From Proteiniborus sp. MB09-C3 (lineage in GTDB: Bacteria; Bacillota; Clostridia; Tissierellales; Proteiniboraceae), in the NCBI RefSeq assembly GCF_030263895.1, contig NZ_CP127161.1:3658001-3722000 (forward strand): DNA of 64,000 nucleotides, in the 5' to 3' direction. Positions within the stretch are counted from its first letter, which is position 1. The number at the start of each line of letters is the position of its first letter. Below the pieces are notes generated by a model. The model searched no databases and was not told the DNA's origin. It saw only the letters and a list, made by a program, of their open reading frames with translations. A program made the translations under genes and the position numbers. Below, piece after piece: positions 9,874 through 18,993 of this stretch.

Positions 9874-10203
9874 TTATATACTTGACCTTAATTTAACTAT
9901 TTCTCCCCAGTTGTGTGCAGTTGCTGCTTCTACTAAACTCATATTTTTTTCTATAGATTCCAATTTACCTGTTATCTTATTTATGTCATGCTTCATGTTT
10001 TCTTGTTCAGCCTTTACTACATCTAGTTTATGTTCTAAAGCAGACAATATTTGTCCATGCTCTTTTAATGTAGATTTCATACTATCTACATCTTGCCTTA
10101 ATCCCGTTACATTTTGCTTTAGTATAGAGATATCCTGTTTTACCGGCCCTATCTCTTCTCTCACTATCTCCCGAATGGCAACTAGTAATTCTTTGCTATC
10201 CAT
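9874..10203 (-). CDS. Coiled-coil protein of unknown function
   Basis: The 109-residue protein is soluble and almost wholly helical, with heptad-like repeats from about residue 20 to 90 (ISILKQNVTGLRQDVDSM, then LSALEHKLDVVKAEQ, then INKITGKLESIEKNM). No catalytic motif, signal peptide or membrane segment is visible. The start codon follows GGGGGTGA. Similar short coiled-coil proteins of no known role are common in clostridia. It stands alone between a terminator and a peptidoglycan-binding gene, so context gives no hint of its job. Confidence 0.65.
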   Translation of the reverse strand: MDSKELLVAIREIVREEIGPVKQDISILKQNVTGLRQDVDSMKSTLKEHGQILSALEHKLDVVKAEQENMKHDINKITGKLESIEKNMSLVEAATAHNWGEIVKLRSSI

Positions 10204-10266
10204 ATACTTTCACCCCCGATAACATTCTTGGGTATATTATATCATTTATAAATAGATTATGTTAAT

Positions 10267-11001
10267 TTATATCCATCTTATTATATTATGAATTACTCTA
10301 GTTGTACTTCTAATCAATTTTCCTTCAAATCTTCCGCAGGTTGACCCACCACTGTCTAAACCTATTCCAATATTGCAGCCTAGGTTCTTTAATATCTTAG
10401 ACCCTTCTTCTACATCTGCATTTTGAGCAATGACTACAAAAACCTTATTTTTGCTTTCAGAATACCCTAGCACGCTTCTCCATGTTCTATAACCTAAAGC
10501 ATTATAGTCAAACCACTCTGATTTTAACTGCTCTCTGATTGTTTTGCCTACTGGTATTATATTATATCCCCCAATAGCAAATTTAATATCATTCAGCTTA
10601 TGGTATTTGCTGATAAAGTCTATCATCTCAACTGAAACCATACCATCTTTCCAAACAATAAAAGTACCACGCCTTACTGTATCATGAGATAACTGTTCAG
10701 CTAATACCTTGCCATCTTTAACTAATGTAGAGATAGATACCATACTACTTCGATACATTCCAAATAAACCGCCATTAATGAAATCTCCTAAGATTACATT
10801 TCCTGCTTTTTTGACTACATCTATATATAAATCAAGTGGTTCTATTTCAATTACATGGGCACTATTGTATTTATAATACCTACTTTCCTTTTTCCAATTA
10901 TATAGTGCTTTTATAGTAGCTGGACCTACAATACCATCTACTACAAGTAAGCTTTTAGACTGAAAGGTTTTTACAGCTCTATCTGTTGCGGGTCCAAACA
11001 T
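10267..11001 (-). CDS. Peptidoglycan-binding, NAGPA-like protein with damaged or unusual 5' end
   Basis: Residues 1-38 are the second half of a PG_binding_1 domain (DGMFGPATDRAVKTFQ, VVDGIVGPATIKALYNW). The rest (about 60-244) resembles the phosphodiester glycosidase/NAGPA domain, with the late motif GIGLDSGGSTCGRFEG. Family-like sequence continues upstream in frame for 32 more codons (LRLGSKGEDVKELQRRLLQI, then GYYKGAIDG, to base 11098) but meets a TAA at 11099-11101 with no ATG, GTG or TTG in between. The ATG at 11001 has a poor ribosome site. Either one nonsense change inactivated the gene, a non-standard start is used, or a shortened protein is made. Confidence 0.55.
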   Translation of the reverse strand: MFGPATDRAVKTFQSKSLLVVDGIVGPATIKALYNWKKESRYYKYNSAHVIEIEPLDLYIDVVKKAGNVILGDFINGGLFGMYRSSMVSISTLVKDGKVLAEQLSHDTVRRGTFIVWKDGMVSVEMIDFISKYHKLNDIKFAIGGYNIIPVGKTIREQLKSEWFDYNALGYRTWRSVLGYSESKNKVFVVIAQNADVEEGSKILKNLGCNIGIGLDSGGSTCGRFEGKLIRSTTRVIHNIIRWI

Positions 11002-11282
11002 TCCATCTATAGCCCCTTTATAATAACCTATTTGTAATAATCTTCTTTGTAACTCCTTTACATCTTCACCTTTACTTCCTAGCCTTAATAGCCTAGCGAT
11101 TTAAATCACTTCCTTAAATCTATTTCCTATCCTTGTACTATTTTCTACATTAATTATATGCTATATCTTTCATATTGTTCAAAGCAACTTTTTTACAATA
11201 AACCAATACTCAATTCAGAGAAAGTCTAGTAACTATTATCTATCAAATAAATATAATCGTAAAACCTATAACAAAATATATT

Positions 11283-11328
11283 AAAAAAGAGGCTCCACAT
11301 AAGTTCAGTACACTTATGCAAAGCCTCC
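11283..11328 (-). terminator. Terminator of the groES-groEL operon
   Basis: On the minus strand GAGGCTTTGCATAAGT pairs with its near complement ACTTATGTGGAGCCTC and is followed by TTTTTTAATATATTTT. It lies 75 bp after the groEL stop. Confidence 0.88.
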
Positions 11329-11402
11329 AAGGGCAACAAATATAGCTTCAATTTGATATTGTCTATTTCTAAACTAGCGATATCAATTGGAGTACGGTTT
11401 TG

Positions 11403-13061
<1,659 letters not shown>

Positions 13062-13086
13062 TCAAATTTCTTATAATTCTTTAATC

Positions 13087-13368
13087 TTAATCAACTACAG
13101 CTAATATATCAGCCAATTTAACTATAGTATATTCTACATCGTCAACCTTAATTTCAGTTCCTGAGTATTTAGAGAATATTACCTTATCTCCAACCTTTAT
13201 TTCATCTTTTTTCTTTTCATCTTCTGTTATTCCAGCACCAACTGCAACAACTTCAGCTATTTGTGGCTGTTCTTTAGCTGAGCTTGGAAGAACTATACCG
13301 CTCTTAGTTTTTTCTTCAACCTCTACCTTTTTAATTACAACTCTGTCTCCTAATGGCTTAATATTCAT
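13087..13368 (-). CDS. groES: Co-chaperonin GroES
   Basis: The 93-residue protein is the heptameric lid of GroEL. It shows the family start [14 protein letters not shown], the mobile loop around residues 18-32 ([11 protein letters not shown]) and the central [15 protein letters not shown]. It has normal length and is the first gene of the groESL operon, about 50 bp after the CIRCE operator. Nothing odd is seen. Confidence 0.98.
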   Translation of the reverse strand: MNIKPLGDRVVIKKVEVEEKTKSGIVLPSSAKEQPQIAEVVAVGAGITEDEKKKDEIKVGDKVIFSKYSGTEIKVDDVEYTIVKLADILAVVD

Positions 13369-13417
13369 GTTTTACCCTCCCTGTTTATTTTAAATTTGTC
13401 TTTTACTTTTTCATTTA

Positions 13418-13444
13418 TTAGCACTCTCCAACGTTGAGTGCTAA
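13418..13444 (-). promoter_or_regulatory. CIRCE operator (HrcA binding site)
   Basis: TTAGCACTC-N9-GAGTGCTAA matches the CIRCE consensus without a mismatch, 50 bp before groES. HrcA repression, relieved by heat, is expected; hrcA is not in the window. Confidence 0.97.
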
Positions 13445-13458
13445 TTCTTACACCATAT

Positions 13459-13487
13459 ATGTTATCTAAAGAATTTTATAGAATCAA
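13459..13487 (-). promoter_or_regulatory. Probable sigma-A promoter of groESL
   Basis: On the minus strand TTGATT (13482-13487) and TAACAT (13459-13464) are separated by 17 bp. The CIRCE element starts a few bases downstream, where it would cover the transcription start. Confidence 0.55.
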
Positions 13488-13734
13488 ATTCTTATTTTAG
13501 CTGTATTTCAGTTTATTCTGTTGTTTATTGAGTTTATGATATCTTTTATCCGTTTTTCACTTAATATCGTGATATATCTATACTTTTCATAACGCCATGA
13601 AACTTTCTTGTAAAATCTCCAATTCACCCAATTATATTATCGATATATCAATCAAAATAGAGCAAGTATAAGAATTATTCTCCCTTGTCCTTAGGCTCTA
13701 TTGTTCAGCTACAATTTTTAATTCTCAATTCTCG

Positions 13735-14613
13735 TTATTTCCCTATGCCTAGCTCCCTGGCATAATAGAATAAGTATTGTTGAGCATATCCTGCATAGTC
13801 CCGAAATTTATTTTGTCCATATTCCTGTATAATCTTTAAACTAGTATCTTGTTTTAAATAGAAATATTCCATAACCCTTTTTACCCAAACATCTATTGGA
13901 AATGCATCATACTTATTCATTGAAAATAGCATAATACAGTCAGAAACTTTTGGTCCTACTCCTGCAAATCTCATCAATTCCTTTCTAGCGTCCTTTGTAG
14001 AAAGATTTTTAATCCTATATATATCTATGTCTCCCCCTGACACTATAGCAGCAGCATTAGCTATGTATTTCGCTCTAAAAGATGTTTTGCAATCCTGTAT
14101 ATCTTCAAGAGATAGTTGAGCTAGGACATCAGCCTCAGGAAAACTATAATAATTTTTCCCATTGTACTCACCTATGTATTTGCCATATCTTTCGCTTAGA
14201 ATATTTATGGATCTCTTAATCATAGGGATACTATTTCTTGCAGACATAATAAATGATATAAGCATTTCCCACTCGTCTTGCTTTAATATCCTTATTCCGT
14301 AACCAAATTTAATAGCTTCTTTTAGCGTTGGATCATCAGATAATTTATCTTTAATTTCTCCATAGTCATTTTTTAAATCAAAATAATCTACCCATATGTC
14401 ATTAAAGTCATCTAAGCTTGTATTAGAAAAAATGATATTCTCCCCATCTTTTCTAACATTCAAAATTTTCCCATGAGCCACACCTGTGTAACTGTCGTCA
14501 GCTTCTTTGTCCCATCTAAAGCATTGCCCGCATTCAAATATATGCTTCGGTTCAAAATGCTTCATCTTTCGAATAATTACTTTATCGCCTCTTGTCATCA
14601 CATTATATTTCAT
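13735..14613 (-). CDS. ogg: 8-oxoguanine DNA glycosylase/AP lyase (OGG1 type)
   Basis: It removes 8-oxoguanine from DNA and nicks the strand. The 292 residues have the N-terminal OGG_N domain (FECGQCFRWDKEADDSYTGV near residue 26) and the helix-hairpin-helix/GPD domain. The catalytic Lys lies in FAGVGPKVSDCIMLF (about 217-231) and the Asp in AFPIDVWVKRV; both match the OGG1 positions. Length and order of parts are those of the bacterial OGG1 family. It appears to be a single gene with the usual housekeeping role, without functional ties to its neighbours. Confidence 0.9.
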   Translation of the reverse strand: MKYNVMTRGDKVIIRKMKHFEPKHIFECGQCFRWDKEADDSYTGVAHGKILNVRKDGENIIFSNTSLDDFNDIWVDYFDLKNDYGEIKDKLSDDPTLKEAIKFGYGIRILKQDEWEMLISFIMSARNSIPMIKRSINILSERYGKYIGEYNGKNYYSFPEADVLAQLSLEDIQDCKTSFRAKYIANAAAIVSGGDIDIYRIKNLSTKDARKELMRFAGVGPKVSDCIMLFSMNKYDAFPIDVWVKRVMEYFYLKQDTSLKIIQEYGQNKFRDYAGYAQQYLFYYARELGIGK

Positions 14614-14780
14614 AATTTTTCCCTCTCTACTTAATTGGTATTTTGAAAAAATTTCTCATGTAAATATAATTATTATACCACTTTTATAGTTATACAATCT
14701 GATTATTTAATAAAAAAACGAAGAGATTACATTTGCAAAGCATGACAAGCCTTGAGCCAAAGTACTTTCTAAAAATTTAA

Positions 14781-14806
14781 AAGCCCTCGTTTTTTCACGA
14801 GGGCTT
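14781..14806 (-). terminator. Terminator after the NCS1 permease
   Basis: A perfect 10-bp stem (AAGCCCTCGT with ACGAGGGCTT) with loop TTTTTC lies 11 bp beyond the permease stop; on the minus strand it runs into TTTAAATTTTT. Confidence 0.85.
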
Positions 14807-14817
14807 CAATTTATATA

Positions 14818-16101
14818 TTAAGCTGCTTTAATTTTTTTATCAAATATCTTGCTTAATATCACGTATACAATACAGCTTGTTAGTATTCCCACTATTGGTG
14901 GTACAAATACATCTGCTTTTAGTGATATATAGCTAGCTATACCAGCTACAAGCCATGAAATAAGAGCTACTCCATTTACACTTAATTTTTCCTTTGAATT
15001 CTTTACAAAGAACTCTTCTCCTATAATCAGTCCTGAAACTGGTGGAATTAATAATGATAAAAATTGGATTATAGGAAGTATATGTTTATATATTCCAAGT
15101 GCTGCAAACACAGCTGCTAATCCTGCTGTAGCTAGTGCAATATGCTTATGTTGTATTTTTCCTTTATATTTAGTTTCTTCTAATATATTTTGAATTGCTA
15201 AACTTGCTCCATAAATATTATTGTCTTGGGTAGTCCATAGACAGAATATTGCAGCGAAAAATGCTATTAAAGAAAGTCCTAATGCAGCCATAGCTACTGT
15301 AAAATCACCGTTACCTGTAGATATAGCAACTAGTGCCCCCGCAAATTGTAGGCCTAAGCACCCTATAGTAAAGGCAACTATTCCTGAAATAATCAAGTCT
15401 CTTGTACTCTTAGCAAATCTACATACGTCTGGAGTTATGGTAGCTCCAAATACCCATCCACCTATGATAGAGGATGTAGCTGCTGTAAATGAAATTGGCT
15501 CAACTGGTATGTAGCTAAATACATCACCAAAGCCTCCAGTAGTTCTTGCAACTGCAATAACTCCTATTGCAGATAATATCAATGCTGCAGGCACGCCTAA
15601 AAAGCTTATTATTTCTAGACCTTTATAGCCTCTAATAGCTGATTGAGTCCACAATGCTATACATATAATTGCAGTGATTGAAACTGGCAAAGTCCACCAT
15701 GAAAATGTACTTTTTATTAATCTAGCAAAAATATCACCATTTAATGATATCCAGGTTACAGAGGAAATGGCTAGTAAAATTGAAAAAATACTAGAGCCTT
15801 TTTTCCCGAAAGCTCTTCTAGATAAGAAAGATGTTGAGAGGCCTGTTTTAAATGCCATATACCCAGTGGCTAAAACGATTGCCATAAGAACACCATTACC
15901 AACTAAAAGCGTCATTACCGCCTTAGGAAACGTCATCCCTACTCCTACTGCTCCGCCTATGACAAAATTTGATAGTGCAATTGGATATCCTGCTAAAACA
16001 AATGTAAGGCTTATTAATGACTTTCTTTCAGAATCTGGCACTGGATTAAAAGCGTTTTCCGTACCTTTATTTGCTACTTGTCCATCATGATTTTCAGCCA
16101 A
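14818..16101 (-). CDS. NCS1-family (CodB-like) permease, probable nicotinate or hydroxynicotinate transporter
   Basis: The 427-residue protein has about 12 membrane segments and reads as a nucleobase:cation symporter of the CodB type, with an early motif PIALSNFVIGGAVGVGM and the segment GATITPDVCRFAKSTRDL. Family members carry cytosine, purines, allantoin, hydantoin and related rings. The TTG at 16101 is chosen because AGGAGG lies eight bases before it. Its own -24/-12 promoter and two TTTCA-N4-TGAAA sites place it in the same regulon as the nicotinate genes, so an N-heterocyclic acid such as nicotinate is a likely substrate. No uracil or cytosine enzyme is near. The substrate is inferred. 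Confidence 0.8.
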   Translation of the reverse strand: MAENHDGQVANKGTENAFNPVPDSERKSLISLTFVLAGYPIALSNFVIGGAVGVGMTFPKAVMTLLVGNGVLMAIVLATGYMAFKTGLSTSFLSRRAFGKKGSSIFSILLAISSVTWISLNGDIFARLIKSTFSWWTLPVSITAIICIALWTQSAIRGYKGLEIISFLGVPAALILSAIGVIAVARTTGGFGDVFSYIPVEPISFTAATSSIIGGWVFGATITPDVCRFAKSTRDLIISGIVAFTIGCLGLQFAGALVAISTGNGDFTVAMAALGLSLIAFFAAIFCLWTTQDNNIYGASLAIQNILEETKYKGKIQHKHIALATAGLAAVFAALGIYKHILPIIQFLSLLIPPVSGLIIGEEFFVKNSKEKLSVNGVALISWLVAGIASYISLKADVFVPPIVGILTSCIVYVILSKIFDKKIKAA

Positions 16102-16301
16102 TTTGAACTCCTCCTTAAATTATTAATTTTTAATAAGCTACAATACAGGTAGGCCACCCCTTCGCCGCCACTTTGTTATAAAAATAATTAACTTTCTCAC
16201 ACCCTCTCGTCAATTTTTTTTATTGATAGTAATTAAAAATAATTCATCTATTTGCTATTGGTAGCTAAAAGGATATTTGGTCTCCTCATCTATTATATTA
16301 A

Positions 16302-16318
16302 TGCACTTTTCATGCCAA
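16302..16318 (-). promoter_or_regulatory. Sigma-54 promoter of the NCS1 permease gene
   Basis: On the minus strand TTGGCATGAAAAGTGCA fits the -24/-12 consensus with the invariant GG and GC exactly 10 bp apart (16315-16316 and 16303-16304). The predicted start near 16291 gives a leader of about 190 bases. Confidence 0.75.
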
Positions 16319-16452
16319 CTAAAACATACTTATTTACGTGTTTTGATAGGTTTATTTGGCAAAATCAGTGACTAATTTTGACATTTTTTTCGTATTTGCA
16401 ATGTTCTCTAAAAATTAAGCCGTAACCATTGGTAATACTTAATCTAATCATA

Positions 16453-16486
16453 TTTCAAAATTGAAACCAGAATTTCATAATTGAAA
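16453..16486. promoter_or_regulatory. Two activator (enhancer) sites TTTCA-N4-TGAAA
   Basis: TTTCAAAATTGAAA (16453-16466) and TTTCATAATTGAAA (16473-16486) repeat with a 20-bp period, two helix turns, about 165-190 bp before the predicted start of the NCS1 permease transcript. The same palindrome recurs before hgd and ndhF. Confidence 0.7.
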
Positions 16487-16529
16487 TGTTTTTGGTTAGT
16501 TATTTAACAATAAATATACTAAAAACTTA

Positions 16530-17405
16530 CTAATTTAAGCTACTTTTAAGCTTATTTCTTTTAATATTAAATTTATAGTTCATATATCCAGCTGATATAA
16601 TAATGAGTCCACCTAGAAGACTAAATACATCTGGAAACTCATTCCACATAATAATTCCTATTATTATAGAAAATACAATGCTTATATACAAATATATAGA
16701 TAACTCACTAGCTGAAGCAAGACTATATGCATATGCCATAAAAACCTGTGCAGCTGCAGCAAATATTCCTACAAATATTAGCTTTAAGAATTGAGGAAAA
16801 CTAGATAACACAAATCCATCTAAAAGCATTAGAGGAATTACCGCTATAGTAGATATTAAGCCAAAGTAGAAAACTATAGTATCTGGATCATCTGTGCGAT
16901 TTAAGTATCTTACCATTGTATAAGCCGCCCCTGCAAAAAATGCACCAAACAGCCCAGCTAAAGCTGGTACTACAGAAAAATCTAGTCTAGGTTTTATTAC
17001 AAAAATTCCTCCAATAAAAGCTAAAATAATTATAAAAATTTGCTTCCTTGTTATTTTTTCATTTAAGAACATTCCTGCTAATATTATTACAAAAAAAGAA
17101 GATGTTTTATTTAATATTTCTGATTCAGCAAGTGGTAGTCTAGATATAGCATAATAATTTCCTGCTACTCCCAATAGACCAAAAATACTTCTAATAAATA
17201 ATCCTTTTTTATTTTTACCTATAAAAGATTTTTTATTTCTGACTATCATAATACCTGATACTATTAAAGTTAAAAAATTTCTGAAAAACATTTTTTCAGA
17301 TATGCTTATTTCTGGAACTGACTTTACAGCTGTAGCCATCAAAGCAAAGCAAAGTGATGAAGATATCATGAGTATTACACCTTTAGTTTTGTTATCCATA
17401 TACAT
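16530..17405 (-). CDS. EamA/DMT-family transporter
   Basis: The 291-residue protein has ten predicted membrane helices in two five-helix EamA repeats (RNFLTLIVSGIMIVRNKKSF in the first, and AFFAGAAYTMVRYLNRTDDP starting the second), which is the drug/metabolite transporter family of amino-acid and metabolite exporters or importers. Two ATGs (17405 and 17399) are possible behind AAGGAG. It is the last gene of the long nicotinate operon, separated from the DUF1185 gene by 124 bp that hold a hairpin. It may export a pathway product or take part in uptake; the sequence does not tell which. Confidence 0.8.
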   Translation of the reverse strand: MYMDNKTKGVILMISSSLCFALMATAVKSVPEISISEKMFFRNFLTLIVSGIMIVRNKKSFIGKNKKGLFIRSIFGLLGVAGNYYAISRLPLAESEILNKTSSFFVIILAGMFLNEKITRKQIFIIILAFIGGIFVIKPRLDFSVVPALAGLFGAFFAGAAYTMVRYLNRTDDPDTIVFYFGLISTIAVIPLMLLDGFVLSSFPQFLKLIFVGIFAAAAQVFMAYAYSLASASELSIYLYISIVFSIIIGIIMWNEFPDVFSLLGGLIIISAGYMNYKFNIKRNKLKSSLN

Positions 17406-17426
17406 ATAACTCCTTTATATATAATA

Positions 17427-17457
17427 CTGACCATGGAGATTGCTTTTCCATGGTCAG
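17427..17457. other. Intercistronic hairpin before the EamA gene
   Basis: CTGACCATGG and CCATGGTCAG form a perfect 10-bp stem with an 11-base loop, just upstream of the EamA ribosome site. There is no T-run behind it on the minus strand, so it looks more like a processing or attenuation hairpin than a full terminator. Confidence 0.6.
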
Positions 17458-17529
17458 ATTTAGAATTGGTTATATATTTTTAGTAATTTTATTAGGATAA
17501 TGAGATGTATTTTGTTAGTCTTTTGATGA

Positions 17530-18117
17530 CTATCTTAATCCATCTTCACCTTTAATTTCTTCAACTTTTAATCCGCCAACTCTTGGATGTGGTCTTCCAC
17601 AGTTTGTAACTGAAAGAACTAATACTAATTCATTGTCTCTTGGGGCATCTGGTACTCTAACTTCCATTGCATCAAAGTGAGTTCTAACGAATGCTGCATC
17701 TTTATAGTGTAGAGGCACATCTATTGTACAACCTGGGTATCCCATTTTCTTAGCTGAAGGAATGATTGCTTTTCCTCCGCCTAATCCTTCTCTAAATGGT
17801 TTTCCTAGTGATGGGTGAAGTAATGCTGCTGCATGCTCAAGTTCACCATTTCCACCAACTATAGCTCCTTTACCATAGCTTTCTGCTTCGCTTTTATCAA
17901 TTCCAGCTGCTTTTAATGCTCTTTCAACTAAATCTGGTGTTACTGATGCAGCCCAATCTGATAATGGAGAAAGATCTTCTACATATTTTCCTGCATATGG
18001 ATTTTCAAATACTACTGCTATTGATACTCTTTTGTGATCTTTTCCTTCGATTGCCTTTTCGCCATCAGCTTTAATTTCTTCTACAAAAGTATAATATTTT
18101 CTAATTTTAACATCCAT
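17530..18117 (-). CDS. DUF1185/'amino acid synthesis' family protein
   Basis: The 195-residue cytoplasmic protein reads as the family called 'amino acid synthesis protein' (DUF1185), with the motifs VSIAVVFENPYAGKYVEDL (residues 31-49), GGNGELEHAAALLHPSLGKP (88-107) and a conserved CGRPHPRVGGL near the C-terminus. The family has known folds but no firmly assigned reaction. AAGGAGG precedes the ATG. It follows the UPF0280 gene by 28 bp and the two sit directly after hnr, so it is more likely an accessory of the reductase or enamidase step than an amino-acid biosynthesis enzyme. Confidence 0.8.
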   Translation of the reverse strand: MDVKIRKYYTFVEEIKADGEKAIEGKDHKRVSIAVVFENPYAGKYVEDLSPLSDWAASVTPDLVERALKAAGIDKSEAESYGKGAIVGGNGELEHAAALLHPSLGKPFREGLGGGKAIIPSAKKMGYPGCTIDVPLHYKDAAFVRTHFDAMEVRVPDAPRDNELVLVLSVTNCGRPHPRVGGLKVEEIKGEDGLR

Positions 18118-18145
18118 TTGTAAAACCTCCTTAGTTTTTTTATGA

Positions 18146-18991
18146 TTATAATTTTATTGATTCTAAAAGTAAGCTATCTGGATATTTTACTATTGTATTT
18201 CCTATTGAGATTATTGCACCCTTTATTATTCCTTTGTTGTACAAGTCTTCTGCTACATTTAGTCCATTTAATAATGCTTTGTATTTTTTATCTTCTCCAA
18301 TTTTGCCTACTTTTAACGTGACAAGCTGACCTTTGATATCTGTTCCTGAGTCTATTTCTTCTGCAAGACAGCGAATAATATTTTCATCCTCTACATAAGT
18401 CATATTGCCTAAATAAGTAGCGCATGCATCTGCTGTAGCCGCATCAGATGCTAAAGCAACTGCAGCAGTAGCTATGCCCTTTGTAAAGCTTCTTCCACCA
18501 GTACCACTAGTACAAATACCATGGATATCTTGTTCTTCGGTAATTGTTAAAACTAGCTGACCTTTCTCATTATCATTTGTATATGGAATCCCAACTTTAA
18601 TTGGTTTTCCTTCTAAATCCTTTAGTGCTATATCTCCGCCATTGTTTACAATAGCTCTAGTTCCACCTAGTTCTATTGCTTTTTGAAGAGCTATATCAGA
18701 AAAGGAACCTGCCACAGCTCCAAGAGTATTAAGTTCTTTATATCCACTCTTCTCAACGGCAATAATCATCTTATTTAGGACTTCCGGAAATTCATCACTT
18801 GTATTTTCATAGGCTCGCATTATTTTTAGTTTAGGAATGTATTGTATTAGCTTATCAAATTGTTCTAATACATGCTTACCTGCTTCAAGGCCTATTTCCG
18901 GCATTCTTTTTCCCTTCACAGACACATCTATCACCATTTGTATAGGACCATGATTTATAAATATTCTTTCATCTTGAAGCTTTTCAATCAT
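18146..18991 (-). CDS. UPF0280/ApbE-like protein, candidate flavin transferase for Hnr
   Basis: The 281-residue protein belongs to the UPF0280 group of the ApbE (FAD:protein FMN transferase) superfamily. Hallmarks of ApbE are recognisable: NNGGDIALKD near residue 116, ICTSGTGGRSF near 160 and the metal-site-like SDAATADACATYL near 182. ApbE attaches flavin to Thr or Ser of partner proteins. The gene begins two bases after the hnr stop codon, so the two are translationally coupled. The Hnr of E. barkeri is known to carry a covalently bound flavin, so a role in flavinylating Hnr is a reasonable inference. No such activity is known for UPF0280. Confidence 0.82.
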   Translation of the reverse strand: MIEKLQDERIFINHGPIQMVIDVSVKGKRMPEIGLEAGKHVLEQFDKLIQYIPKLKIMRAYENTSDEFPEVLNKMIIAVEKSGYKELNTLGAVAGSFSDIALQKAIELGGTRAIVNNGGDIALKDLEGKPIKVGIPYTNDNEKGQLVLTITEEQDIHGICTSGTGGRSFTKGIATAAVALASDAATADACATYLGNMTYVEDENIIRCLAEEIDSGTDIKGQLVTLKVGKIGEDKKYKALLNGLNVAEDLYNKGIIKGAIISIGNTIVKYPDSLLLESIKL

Positions 18992-18993
18992 AA

